From: an uncultured Collinsella sp.
GTDB lineage: Bacteria; Actinomycetota; Coriobacteriia; Coriobacteriales; Coriobacteriaceae
Length of the DNA stretch: 14,801 nt
Assembly (NCBI GenBank): GCA_958407555.1
Contig: CATYJC010000037.1
Coordinates: forward strand, 1-14,801
Direction: 5' to 3'
Shown piece after piece: positions 1 to 6,412 of the stretch. Below the pieces are notes generated by a model that ran no database searches, was not told where the DNA came from, and saw nothing but the letters and a program-made list of their open reading frames with translations. How positions within the stretch are numbered: the first letter of the stretch is position 1; each line of letters starts with the position of its first letter. The position numbers and the translations under genes were made by a program.

Positions 1-467
1 AGCACGACCGAAATAACGCTCGAAAAGACTCCGAGACCAAACGACGTGGAACGCATGAGTGGACGGTCCATGCCGTCATCGACCTTGAGCGACAGATCAC
101 GGCCCCACTCGATACCGAAGCCGGAACCGCACACACTCGCAATGCAAGCTGCCAAAAAGCCGATGGCAGCCGCAATGCCGCCAATAACGGGAATAAACAA
201 CACGAGCACCGACACAACGCAAATCAGCGCCGGCAAAAAGGCAATCTGGCACACGCGCTGCAGCACGCCCGGAGTCTTAGTCATATCTTGGAACGCCTGG
301 GCCACACAGCCCTTTGGCGCATTCGCCACGGGCGGTTGCGGAACAAACTGCTGGGGCTGAGGCTGTCCCTCGGGAGCGGGGCCAGCGGCACCCGCATTAG
401 GAGCACCACACACGCCGCAGAACTTGTCGTTATCGCCCATGGGGGCGCCACACTGCGAGCAGAACAT
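1..467 (-). CDS. Zinc-ribbon membrane protein, C-terminus beyond window edge
   Basis: Reading the minus strand from the ATG at 467 gives at least 155 residues before the window edge, so the C-terminus is missing. The N-terminus is a zinc ribbon with two CxxC knuckles (C3/C6 and C17/C20, with FCSQCG and FCGVCG), which should bind one structural zinc. A Pro/Gln/Ala-rich linker follows (about residues 22-50). Then come hydrophobic stretches around residues 75-110 and again at the cut end, so this is a membrane protein with a cytoplasmic zinc ribbon. A purine-rich GGGA element sits about 9 bases before the ATG. It lies downstream of yitT in the same direction with a 149-base gap, so it may have its own promoter. 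Proteins with a leading zinc ribbon and a multi-pass domain are common in Coriobacteriia and mostly uncharacterised. I cannot assign a function. Confidence 0.7.
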   Translation of the reverse strand, partial: MFCSQCGAPMGDNDKFCGVCGAPNAGAAGPAPEGQPQPQQFVPQPPVANAPKGCVAQAFQDMTKTPGVLQRVCQIAFLPALICVVSVLVLFIPVIGGIAAAIGFLAACIASVCGSGFGIEWGRDLSLKVDDGMDRPLMRSTSFGLGVFSSVISVV

Positions 468-616
468 AGAATCATCCCTTCGTATCTTGAACAAATCACT
501 TGAATCGCAAACGATGTATTTAGCATCATTATTGCCCAATGTGGGGTCAAATACTCAAAGATGACCGATTTGCAAGGTACACGGCGCCAGCAGGCGGTTC
601 GTTGAATACGTCTGTG

Positions 617-1639
617 CTAGTTCGTTCCGCGGAAGCCCTTGCCGACGATCTCGGAGCTGTCGACGATCGTGATAAAGGCACCTGGATCGACTTCGCGCGC
701 ATAGCGGCGCAGTTGCACGGCCTCGCGACGGCTCAGCACGCTCATGATCACCGTCACACACTTGCCCGAGAAGGCACCGTAGCCGCGGCTGATGGTCGCC
801 GTGCGGTTGAGATGCTTGACGATAAACTCCTCGACCTTAAGGGGCTCGGAACAAATGACCGTGCAGACTTTGCGCAGGTGAATGCTCTCAATGGCTTTGT
901 CGACCACAAGCGTCTTGGCAAACAGGCCGAGCACGCAGTACAGACCAACGCGCGGGCCGTACAAGAAGGCCGCGATTGTCACGATGCCGATATCGACCAG
1001 CAGCAGGGCGCGGCCAATCTCGAGCGTCGTGCGGCGCTTGAGGATCATGGCAAGAATGTCCGTGCCACCCGTCGAGGCGCCAATATCAAAGACAATAGCG
1101 CTGCCGAGCGCCGGCAAGATGACGGCAAAGCATAGGTCAAGCCACATATCGCCCGTCATCGAGACATCGGTCGGAATAAAGAGCTCAAACAGCGAAACAT
1201 AGGCGGACAGCGCAAACGAGGCGAAGACGCTCCACAGAATCGCCTTGCGCTCCAAAAAGATAAAGCCCAAAACGACGAGAACCGCGTTAATAATCCACAT
1301 AAAGACGCCGACGGGCAGGGTCGGGAACAGCGTGGACAGAATGACCGACACGCCCGAGGTGCCGCCAAAAGCAAAGTGATTAGGGGTTTTAAACGCAACG
1401 ATGGCGAAGGCCGTAAGAATCAGACCCAGATTGAGCTCGGCAAAAAAGCGCGGGAAGCCTGGCTCCTGGCTGCGCTTTTGACCGGCACGCTCGCCGCGTT
1501 CGATATCGGTGCGATCAACCACGCGCTCCATCGGCACCACGGGAGGACGATGCACCTCCTCGGCAGCACGCGATGCCGCCTCTGCAGCGGCGGCCTCAAT
1601 CGCCCATGCCTTGCTTTCTGTTTCGTGCTCGTCGGCCAT
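617..1639 (-). CDS. YitT family membrane protein (DUF2179 C-terminal domain)
   Basis: This 340-residue protein has a charged, Ala/Glu-rich N-terminal tail of about 65 residues. A block of five or so hydrophobic helices follows (about residues 68-245), and then a soluble C-terminal domain. The membrane part carries the conserved family signatures FGGTSGVSVI and DIGASTGGTDI, and the tail matches the DUF2179 domain (for example RGYGAFSGK and the FITIVDSSEIVGKGF ending). YitT proteins are widespread integral membrane proteins of unknown transport role. The start at 1639 is supported by GGAG eight bases upstream. The N-terminal extension is longer than in many homologues, so an internal start cannot be excluded. 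The gene stands alone: a strong terminator separates it from asp23 upstream, and 149 bases separate it from the zinc-ribbon gene downstream. Confidence 0.9.
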   Translation of the reverse strand: MADEHETESKAWAIEAAAAEAASRAAEEVHRPPVVPMERVVDRTDIERGERAGQKRSQEPGFPRFFAELNLGLILTAFAIVAFKTPNHFAFGGTSGVSVILSTLFPTLPVGVFMWIINAVLVVLGFIFLERKAILWSVFASFALSAYVSLFELFIPTDVSMTGDMWLDLCFAVILPALGSAIVFDIGASTGGTDILAMILKRRTTLEIGRALLLVDIGIVTIAAFLYGPRVGLYCVLGLFAKTLVVDKAIESIHLRKVCTVICSEPLKVEEFIVKHLNRTATISRGYGAFSGKCVTVIMSVLSRREAVQLRRYAREVDPGAFITIVDSSEIVGKGFRGTN

Positions 1640-1684
1640 TACGGCAACTCCTCGTTAACAATTTGGAAACAATGCGCTCATTAG

Positions 1685-1712
1685 GGTAACGCGGAACGTG
1701 GGGATTGCAACC
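1685..1712 (-). promoter_or_regulatory. Possible promoter of the yitT-family gene
   Basis: On the minus strand a TTGCAA box is followed 16 bases later by TACCCT. The pair lies about 45-70 bases before the yitT start and downstream of the asp23 terminator, where a promoter is needed. Both boxes are imperfect matches to the sigma-70 consensus, so this is a weak call. Confidence 0.3.
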
Positions 1713-1751
1713 CTTAGTTAGACGAGCGGTATGACTATATCGGGAGCGTAC

Positions 1752-1790
1752 AAAAACAGCCGGCCACGCTTTTGCTTGCGCGGTCGGCCG
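1752..1790 (-). terminator. Intrinsic terminator closing the amaP-DUF2273-asp23 operon
   Basis: A 13-position stem pairs 1757-1769 with 1778-1790 around an 8-base loop, with one mismatch and two G-U pairs. On the minus strand it is followed at once by five T (1756-1752). It lies about 55 bases after the asp23 stop and ahead of the yitT-family gene, so it isolates the two transcription units. Confidence 0.85.
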
Positions 1791-1845
1791 TTTAACGTTT
1801 TCGCAGATAAAACCTGCTAAAACAAACCTGTCCCTTTTTGGAAGG

Positions 1846-2361
1846 TTATTCGTGCTGGCTGGTGCGGTGCTCGTACTCCTCGGGGGTGATGACGTCCTCG
1901 ATGCGCAGGTTGACGCCCGCCACCTCAAGGCCGGTCATCGCGGCAAGGCGCTCGGTGACACGTGCCTTGACATCGTCGAAGATCGCGGGCGCATAGGCGC
2001 CGTACTCGATAATGACGGAGATGTTGACGACCACACGATTGTCATCGGTGACCTCGACCGTCACGCCCTTGGTCAGATTCTCGGCACCAAACTGCTCCTG
2101 CACAAAGTGCATGAGGTTACCCTTCATGCCCAGAACGTGCGGAACCTCGCGAGTGGCCATGGCAACGATCTTCTCGATCACACCGTTGGAATAGGTCAGC
2201 GAGTCCTCGGACTCGTCCGCCTCCTCGTCGTCCTCATCCTCATCGGACTCGACCTCGACAAGAGCCTCGTCCTCGAGCGTCACATCCTCGGCTTCGGCGA
2301 CGACCGCCTCGTTCTCCTCGAGCTCGGTATCGGCCACATCGACCTTCGTATTAAAAGCCAT
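1846..2361 (-). CDS. asp23: Asp23/Gls24 family envelope stress response protein
   Basis: The protein has 171 residues. The region from about residue 54 to 155 has the Asp23/Gls24 layout: SNGVIEKIVAMATREVPHVLGM, then a VEVTDDNRVVVNISVIIEYG strand pair, then the helix around VKARVTERLAAMTGLEV ahead of VNLRIEDV. In staphylococci Asp23 is an abundant cytoplasmic protein tethered to the membrane by AmaP and linked to cell-envelope homeostasis. Here the domain is preceded by a very acidic, low-complexity segment of about 40 residues rich in Glu and Asp, which looks disordered. The start is secured by AGGAGG five bases upstream. It is the last gene of a three-gene operon (amaP, DUF2273, asp23), 44 bases after the DUF2273 gene, and a terminator follows. 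Confidence 0.9.
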   Translation of the reverse strand: MAFNTKVDVADTELEENEAVVAEAEDVTLEDEALVEVESDEDEDDEEADESEDSLTYSNGVIEKIVAMATREVPHVLGMKGNLMHFVQEQFGAENLTKGVTVEVTDDNRVVVNISVIIEYGAYAPAIFDDVKARVTERLAAMTGLEVAGVNLRIEDVITPEEYEHRTSQHE

Positions 2362-2405
2362 GGTTCCTCCTTATGCCTGCCGCGGATGCGACAGTCGAAT
2401 ACATA

Positions 2406-2783
2406 TTAGCGGCCACTAAACAGACGGCCGAAGAAGTTGACGATCCCGTTCTCGCCGTCGCGAATCTGGCCAATCACAGCGCCGATCAGCACGAAGAATG
2501 CAATGACAAGCGTATCCCACAGGCCGAGCGTGAGCACCAACACGGCGAGGATAAAGCCAGCGACGGCGCCGAGCGTGGTGTTGGGATGACGCACAGCATA
2601 GCTCCAGATGGCAGCGCCCGTACCCTTGATGAGACCCATAGCCTCGTCAAAATCCGCGGCTGCCGCATCTTGCAACTCGGTTGCCTCTGCTTTGGAATCA
2701 ACAGGTTCGCTCGCCGGCGCAGCGCTCTGGTCAATCGTCAGGCGCGGCGTACGAGCGGTCTTATCTTGATTGGTATCACTCAC
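2406..2783 (-). CDS. DUF2273 family small integral membrane protein
   Basis: I place the start at the GTG at 2783, giving 125 residues. GGAGG lies six bases upstream, and the start overlaps the amaP stop by eight bases (GTGAGTGA), typical of translational coupling. The first 65 or so residues are polar. The C-terminal part has two hydrophobic helices around LGAVAGFILAVLVLTLG and LVIAFFVLIGAVIGQIRDG, ending in a short FFGRLFSGR tail. This matches DUF2273, a small membrane family routinely encoded beside asp23 and amaP and presumed to work with them at the membrane. The frame stays open upstream, but the residues there look like a shadow of amaP and lack the family pattern. The polar N-terminal extension is longer than usual for the family. 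Confidence 0.82.
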   Translation of the reverse strand: MSDTNQDKTARTPRLTIDQSAAPASEPVDSKAEATELQDAAAADFDEAMGLIKGTGAAIWSYAVRHPNTTLGAVAGFILAVLVLTLGLWDTLVIAFFVLIGAVIGQIRDGENGIVNFFGRLFSGR

Positions 2784-3321
2784 CGGAAACCTCCACGGTC
2801 TGGACGGTAGTCTTGGACGGCAAAAAACGGACGCGCGCGGTCGTACCCGGCGTGCCGAGCATGGTGTCGCAAGCTTCCTCGATGCGCTGTTGCATCGCGG
2901 TAGCCAGAGATGCCACGTCCTTATCGTCAAGCGCGATAGCCTCGACCTTAAATCGGACGTGCGAATCGTCGGAGCCTTGGACGCGGGCCTCGACATGCTC
3001 GACCATCACGCGGTCGTCGCGCTCGGCAGCAGCCCTGGCGCACGAAGAAAGCGCCGCAAGGGTAACCTCGATATTGCGTTCCCCCGCCGGATGCACGCAG
3101 GACGGCTCGCGACGAGCAAACATCAGGCGGAAGAAGCTTACCAGCACGCCGATCGCCACAACTCCGCCGCATGCCGTCACGACAATGCGCGGCATGGGGT
3201 CGCGCATCAGCAGCATAAAGCGATACGTATACGGCCCCCAAAACTGGCAGACAAGCGTACCCAGCGCCACGATGGCGGCGGCAAGATACACAATCGCTAG
3301 GGCTCGTTTGAGTACGCGCAC
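2776..3321 (-). CDS. amaP: Alkaline shock response membrane anchor protein AmaP
   Basis: This 181-residue protein starts at a GTG with GGGAG six bases upstream. Two hydrophobic helices lie at about residues 8-28 and 45-68. They are joined by a short loop and followed by a cytoplasmic domain that ends in TVQTVEVSGE. The two-helix hairpin plus soluble domain is the AmaP layout, and the neighbours (DUF2273 and Asp23) are those expected for this protein, which anchors Asp23 to the membrane. The call rests on topology plus context, because the sequence itself is weakly conserved. It is the first gene of the operon and its stop overlaps the next start. Confidence 0.8.
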   Translation of the reverse strand: MRVLKRALAIVYLAAAIVALGTLVCQFWGPYTYRFMLLMRDPMPRIVVTACGGVVAIGVLVSFFRLMFARREPSCVHPAGERNIEVTLAALSSCARAAAERDDRVMVEHVEARVQGSDDSHVRFKVEAIALDDKDVASLATAMQQRIEEACDTMLGTPGTTARVRFLPSKTTVQTVEVSGE

Positions 3322-3371
3322 GTGGCGCTCCCTTCAAATCTCGGCTCTCGAAATGCAAAACGGTTCGCATC

Positions 3372-3377
3372 ATTATA
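3372..3377 (-). promoter_or_regulatory. Perfect -10 box before the amaP operon
   Basis: The minus strand reads TATAAT at 3377-3372, immediately after the T-run of the yebC terminator and about 50 bases before the amaP GTG. I see no good -35 box at the usual spacing, because that space is taken by the GC-rich terminator stem. If this is a promoter it would need an activator or an alternative upstream contact. Confidence 0.4.
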
Positions 3378-3418
3378 AAAGAGCCGGGTCCGGTGCTGTA
3401 CGCACGCGGATCCGGCTC
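3377..3418 (-). terminator. Intrinsic terminator of yebC
   Basis: A 12-pair stem joins 3381-3392 to 3407-3418, with a single G-U pair and a 14-base loop. On the minus strand four T follow it (3380-3377). It lies about 70 bases after the yebC stop. A second, smaller perfect hairpin (6-bp stem, 3465-3470 with 3477-3482) lies directly after the yebC stop but has no T-run. Confidence 0.8.
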
Positions 3419-3487
3419 ATCTATTCCACGAGGCTTGCATGCTCGCTTCATTATGCCCAGATATGCACGGCTTAACCCGTGCGGGCG

Positions 3488-4294
3488 CTACTCCTCCTCG
3501 AGGGCAGCGATGACCTCGTCGGTCATGTCCATGGTGCTGTAAACATCCTGGACGTCGTCGAGCTCCTCAAGACGGTCGATGAGGCGCTGAACCTTCTTGG
3601 CGTCGGCGCCGGAGACCTCGGTCGGGGTGGTCGGGACCATGGTGGTCTCGGAGCCCTTGACCTGGACGCCCTGCTCCTCGAGCGCCTTGGAGACAGCCAT
3701 GACCTCGTTGGCAGTAGTCCAGACGATCCACTCCTCGCCGGCGTCCTCGTAGTCCTCGCCACCGGCCTCGGCGATGGCCATCATGAACTCATCCTCGTCA
3801 CCGGCAGCACCGTTGGCGATCATGGTCTCCTTCTTGGCGTTCTCGTCCAGGATCTCCTTGGCGACGACGATCTGGCCCTTACGCTCAAACTGGAAGGCGA
3901 CGGAGCCGGAGGTGCCCAGGTTGCCACCAGCGTGGGAGAAGGCGGAACGGACATCAGCGGCGGTACGGTTGCGGTTGTCGGTCAGGCAATCGACGTAGAC
4001 GGCGACGCCGGCGGGACCGTAGCCCTCGTACACGATGTTCTCGTAGACGGCGGCGTCAGCACCCGAACCAAAAGCCTTGTCGATAGCGGACTTGATCTTG
4101 TCCTTAGGCATGGACTGAGCCTTGGCCTTGGCAACGGCAGCGGCGAGGCTGGCGTTGTTCTCGGGCAGCGGGTCACCGCCGAGACGGGCAGCAACGGTGA
4201 TGTTGCGGCTGAGCTTGGAGAAGAGGGCGGAACGCTTGGCGTCCTGCGCGCCCTTACGATGCTTGGTTGTGGCCCACTTAGAGTGTCCGGACAT
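3488..4294 (-). CDS. yebC: YebC/PmpR (TACO1) family protein
   Basis: The 268-residue protein begins with the diagnostic MSGHSKWATTKHRKGAQDAKR. It keeps the family motifs in order: LSRNITVAARLGGDP, NASLAAAVAKAKAQSMPKD, VYEGYGPAGVAVYVDCLTDNRNRTA, and FSHAGGNLGTSGSVAFQFERKG. Members were first described as transcriptional regulators. More recent work ties bacterial YebC to the ribosome and to relief of stalling at proline-rich stretches. It is slightly longer than the usual 240-250 residues, partly through an acidic C-terminal end. AGGAGA five bases before the ATG fixes the start. The gene is monocistronic here: a terminator follows, and upstream lies the presumed prophage boundary, so the integration may have placed phage DNA next to its promoter. 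Confidence 0.95.
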   Translation of the reverse strand: MSGHSKWATTKHRKGAQDAKRSALFSKLSRNITVAARLGGDPLPENNASLAAAVAKAKAQSMPKDKIKSAIDKAFGSGADAAVYENIVYEGYGPAGVAVYVDCLTDNRNRTAADVRSAFSHAGGNLGTSGSVAFQFERKGQIVVAKEILDENAKKETMIANGAAGDEDEFMMAIAEAGGEDYEDAGEEWIVWTTANEVMAVSKALEEQGVQVKGSETTMVPTTPTEVSGADAKKVQRLIDRLEELDDVQDVYSTMDMTDEVIAALEEE

Positions 4295-4392
4295 ACGTGT
4301 CTCCTATCGGTTTCGACCTAAAGCCCAGCGCAGATGCTCGGGCAATATAAACAAACGTCGTTAGATTACCACTTATGGCCTTCTAAGCAAAC

Positions 4393-4442
4393 ACAAGACT
4401 CACAACAGGCATTATTCATTTTACAAGACTCACAAGACTCAC
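4393..4442. repeat. Three direct copies of an 11-bp repeat at the prophage edge
   Basis: The sequence acaagactcac occurs at 4393-4403, 4423-4433 and 4432-4442. The first two copies match over 13 bp. The start-to-start spacings are 30 and 9 bases, close to three turns and one turn of the helix. The repeats lie between yebC and the last prophage gene, where integrase arm sites would be expected. That function is inferred only. Confidence 0.5.
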
Positions 4443-4455
4443 CAAGATGCACCGC

Positions 4456-4476
4456 AGGGACCAAATAGGGACCAAA
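4456..4476. repeat. Tandem 10-bp repeat, possible att-site element
   Basis: The decamer agggaccaaa occurs at 4456-4465 and again at 4467-4476, one base apart. It abuts the large inverted repeat at 4474-4513. Together with the 11-bp repeats it makes a compact repeat-rich segment at the likely chromosome-prophage junction. Confidence 0.45.
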
Positions 4477-4513
4477 GGCCACGCATTCCGTAGAATTGGA
4501 TGGCGTGGCCTTT
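4474..4513. repeat. Perfect 11-bp inverted repeat between phage and host genes
   Basis: Positions 4474-4484 (aaaggccacgc) pair perfectly with 4503-4513 around an 18-base loop. On the plus strand tttattt starts within the right arm, so it could stop transcription arriving from the host side. On the minus strand only three T follow. It could equally be part of the attachment site. I cannot choose between these from sequence alone. Confidence 0.45.
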
Positions 4514-4532
4514 ATTTGACAGCATCGGTAAC

Positions 4533-4566
4533 AAAAAAGCCCTCCCCGGCATCATGCCGAGGAGGG
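4533..4566 (-). terminator. Intrinsic terminator after the lysis module
   Basis: The stem pairs 4540-4545 with 4561-4566, then after one C-A mismatch 4547-4550 with 4556-4559, around a 5-base loop. Six T follow on the minus strand (4538-4533). It lies 11 bases after the last prophage gene, so it ends the late operon. Confidence 0.85.
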
Positions 4567-4577
4567 TGGTGCGTCTG

Positions 4578-4880
4578 CTATGGCCTGTCGATGATGACCT
4601 GGTCGCCATCCTCGTCGAGGTACGGCGTGATGGCGATGCCGCGGTCGCTCTCGACCACGATGTAGGCACGGTTGGTCGAGCGCTCGGTGGCGATGTACGA
4701 GTTCACGTTCTGGGGCAGGTCGTAGAGCGGCCCATCGGACTGGTCTATGACCGTGGCGACACCCGTCGCGCTCGCATCGCTGGGGTGCGCAAGCGAGCAG
4801 GCGACGGTGATGAGCGCGAACATGGCGATGACCGCCAGCACCGCGTATACGAAGCCAAACAGCTTCTCGCTGAACTTCAT
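4578..4880 (-). CDS. Small membrane-anchored DUF6440-like protein
   Basis: The 100-residue product has a charged start (MKFSEK), one hydrophobic helix at about residues 8-29 and a polar C-terminal domain. The C-terminal half (YIVVESDRGIAITPYLDEDGDQVI) resembles the DUF6440 pattern of a short strand, then G-x-x-T/I-P-L/Y-L-D-x-D-G. A cysteine at the end of the helix (TVAC) raises the possibility of a lipoprotein, but the residue three before the Cys is Thr, which is a poor lipobox. The ATG is two bases from the endolysin stop, and AAGGAG overlaps that stop, so the genes are coupled. It is the last prophage gene before the presumed attachment end. Its role (accessory lysis factor or lysogenic conversion) is unknown. 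Confidence 0.65.
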   Translation of the reverse strand: MKFSEKLFGFVYAVLAVIAMFALITVACSLAHPSDASATGVATVIDQSDGPLYDLPQNVNSYIATERSTNRAYIVVESDRGIAITPYLDEDGDQVIIDRP

Positions 4881-4881
4881 G

Positions 4882-5700
4882 TCACTCCTTTATGAGGTAG
4901 TCGTCAGCCTCGGGCTTTCCGGTGGCGCGTCCCACGGCGACATAGCGGACGTTTCCGCTATAACCGGTATATCGGCCCCAGATGTATCCGTCTGCGGACT
5001 TGTACCAGTCGTCAAGGACGACGGTCTGGCCGAGGCCGTAGGAGGCCACGACGGAGCCGGAAAGCGACGGGGCAGTGCGCACATTCAACTTGGACACGGT
5101 GCAGCGGTAGCGGCCACCGAAGTTCTCGGTCTTAGTCGCCTGCTGGGTCTGTTGCTTCGCGGGTGTCTGCTGAACGGGTGCGGAATTCGATGCCTTGATT
5201 CCGAAACTCTCGAGGTAGATTCGGGCCAGGTCGTCGAGGTGTTCATTGAACTTCTGCAAATCGCCTCCGTTGTCGATGAAGCCGTTCTCGCACAGGCGGT
5301 AGTTGATGCCGCGCGCCGCGGCTCGGTTTACGTTGGCAAGCTCGGAATGGCGCACGATCTTCTCGGCGCGGCCGGGCATGAGTGTCGACAGCTTGTCGGC
5401 CAGGGCCTTGTCGTAATCGTCTGGCTCGAAGCCGGACTTGATGATGACGTGGGCACCGTGTGCTGTCGCGATTCCGCTGGCGTCCATGTGCAGCTCCACC
5501 ACCGGAGCGTCGGTGTTCAGGCGGTTGATGCCGCCGTCGGCGTACCAGTTGCGGGACATGTCGCCTAGCTCGACCTCGGAACCGCCGAGTTCCTTGATGC
5601 GCTTGCCGAGGGTTCGGACTCGCTCGGCCTCGGTATAGCCGCCGGCGCAGCAGCCAGGGTCGCCGGCTCCGTGACCGCAGATGACAAACAGCTTTGCCAT
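4882..5700 (-). CDS. Phage endolysin: N-acetylmuramoyl-L-alanine amidase with C-terminal SH3-like domain
   Basis: I take the ATG at 5700 (272 residues), because MAKLFVICGHG is the usual beginning of the catalytic domain. It follows the holin stop by one base, suggesting coupled translation. The first 170 or so residues are an Amidase_3 domain with the zinc and catalytic pattern GHG, then E in YTEAERVR, then H in VVELHMDAS, and E in LCENGFIDN. A Gln/Thr/Ala-rich linker (about 175-197) leads to an SH3-like wall-binding domain (about 200-265: CTVSKLNVRTAPSLSGSVV and GYIWGRYTG). The enzyme cuts the amide bond between muramic acid and the stem peptide of peptidoglycan, releasing virions once the holin has opened the membrane. 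There is no signal peptide, as expected for holin-dependent export. Confidence 0.9.
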   Translation of the reverse strand: MAKLFVICGHGAGDPGCCAGGYTEAERVRTLGKRIKELGGSEVELGDMSRNWYADGGINRLNTDAPVVELHMDASGIATAHGAHVIIKSGFEPDDYDKALADKLSTLMPGRAEKIVRHSELANVNRAAARGINYRLCENGFIDNGGDLQKFNEHLDDLARIYLESFGIKASNSAPVQQTPAKQQTQQATKTENFGGRYRCTVSKLNVRTAPSLSGSVVASYGLGQTVVLDDWYKSADGYIWGRYTGYSGNVRYVAVGRATGKPEADDYLIKE

Positions 5701-5701
5701 G

Positions 5702-6067
5702 CTACTCGCCGGTCCCGTCATGGTCGAAGATGCGCATGAGCGGGGTGTCGCGAAGCTCGGGGTATGCGGCGCACACGTTCTCGAGGATGGAGGCGACCTC
5801 CATGATGATGATGTAGACGCACACGATGGTCACGGAGACGCCGCTGAAGCCGAGGCCGGCGATGTGAGCGCCGGCAAGCTCGATCATCACTGCGACCGCG
5901 ATGAGGCAGCAGAGCAGAATCTTGTGGCCGAGGCCGACGCGCATCTTGGCGCTCGAGACGTTGCCGTTGATGACAGCGCCGATGAAGCCGGTCAGGATGT
6001 CCATGACCATGAAGCCGCACGCGATGACGATTGCCCACTCCTGCGGCTCGGTGAGCTGGTATTCCAT
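5702..6067 (-). CDS. Phage holin (phage_holin_4 family)
   Basis: From the ATG at 6067 the product has 121 residues, with GGAG five bases upstream. The frame is open a little further upstream, but that part reads through a terminator and lacks a binding site. The sequence has three hydrophobic segments (about residues 13-36, 48-68 and 71-92). It also has the family hallmark DILTG followed by a short loop and SSAKMRVGLGHKI, seen in holins of the Bacteriophage_holin_4 group. The C-terminal part contains a helix with ILENVCAAYPELRDTPLM. It oligomerises in the inner membrane to time lysis. It sits directly ahead of the endolysin gene, and a hairpin terminator lies just before its ribosome binding site. 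Confidence 0.88.
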   Translation of the reverse strand: MEYQLTEPQEWAIVIACGFMVMDILTGFIGAVINGNVSSAKMRVGLGHKILLCCLIAVAVMIELAGAHIAGLGFSGVSVTIVCVYIIIMEVASILENVCAAYPELRDTPLMRIFDHDGTGE

Positions 6068-6082
6068 TGTCTCTCCTAGATG

Positions 6083-6107
6083 AAAAAGGCCCCGCATGTG
6101 CGGGGCC
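6083..6107 (-). terminator. Intrinsic terminator 15 bases before the holin start
   Basis: A perfect 9-bp GC-rich stem (6088-6096 with 6099-6107) has a very small loop, and five T follow on the minus strand (6087-6083). It lies immediately after the XkdX stop and immediately before the holin ribosome binding site. It should therefore reduce or gate transcription into the lysis genes. Confidence 0.8.
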
Positions 6108-6111
6108 GTAG

Positions 6112-6261
6112 CTACTCGGTGTCAGGCTCGCCCTTTGCGGCGAGAATCTCGGCAAGCTCCTCGTCGGTGATCTTGCCCTTCCCGTGTACGTTCTCGACCA
6201 TGGTCTTAGTCCACTTGTCGTTGACGTACCAGGTCTTAATCCTCGATGCCAGCGTGCTCAT
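6112..6261 (-). CDS. XkdX family phage protein
   Basis: The minus strand from the ATG at 6261 encodes 49 residues beginning MSTLASRIKTWYVNDKWTK, then MVENVHGKGKITDEELAEI. The XkdX family is defined by this pattern: a short helix with IKxWY, then a T-K-x-M-V segment, then GKIT-[DE]-EE. Its usual length is 45-55 residues. GGAGG lies nine bases upstream. Its function is unknown, but in PBSX-like and other Gram-positive phages it is consistently encoded between the tail fibre genes and the holin-endolysin cassette, as here. Its start overlaps the end of the 58-residue gene by 26 bases in another frame, so the two are co-translated. Confidence 0.85.
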   Translation of the reverse strand: MSTLASRIKTWYVNDKWTKTMVENVHGKGKITDEELAEILAAKGEPDTE

Positions 6262-6412
6262 ATCCGGTCACCTCCTCGTTTTCGGGGAGGTCGACGCCGC
6301 ACATGCACGAGAGGTACGTGATGTTGGCGTTGTACGTGTCGAGCGCGGCGACGATGTTCTCCTCCCTGCGGCTACCCTCGATGTCTCCATTGGTTCGCTT
6401 GATTACGACCAT
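6236..6412 (-). CDS. Hypothetical 58-residue phage protein
   Basis: An ATG at 6412 with GGGAG six bases upstream opens a 58-codon frame. Its product starts MVVIKRTNGDIEGSRREENI, runs through VAALDTYNANITYLSCMCGVDL, and ends in an acidic tail. It overlaps the 3' end of the reverse transcriptase gene by 41 bases and the start of the XkdX gene by 26 bases, so the three form a tightly packed reading-frame chain. I do not recognise a family. Its position matches the small XkdW-like slot found before XkdX in other phages, but the sequence does not let me claim that identity. The frame is supported by the binding site and by its coupling to both neighbours. Confidence 0.62.
   Translation of the reverse strand: MVVIKRTNGDIEGSRREENIVAALDTYNANITYLSCMCGVDLPENEEVTGYEHAGIED

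Noticed and set aside
539..1135. Plus-strand open frame opposite the YitT-family gene (198 codons)
   Set aside because: Its product is Asp/Arg/Ala-rich with no motifs, and the minus-strand gene has clear family signatures.
2784..2996. N-terminal extension of the DUF2273 frame
   Set aside because: It lies inside amaP in another frame, and the GTG at 2783 has GGAGG and the usual stop-start overlap.
3479..4321. Long plus-strand open frame opposite yebC (280 codons)
   Set aside because: It mirrors yebC codon structure in GC-rich DNA, is dominated by Gly, Leu, Val and Asp, lacks a convincing binding site and shows no family pattern.
4393..4442. CRISPR-like repeats
   Set aside because: The copies are only 11 bp, spacers are not of equal length (two copies overlap) and no cas genes are present.
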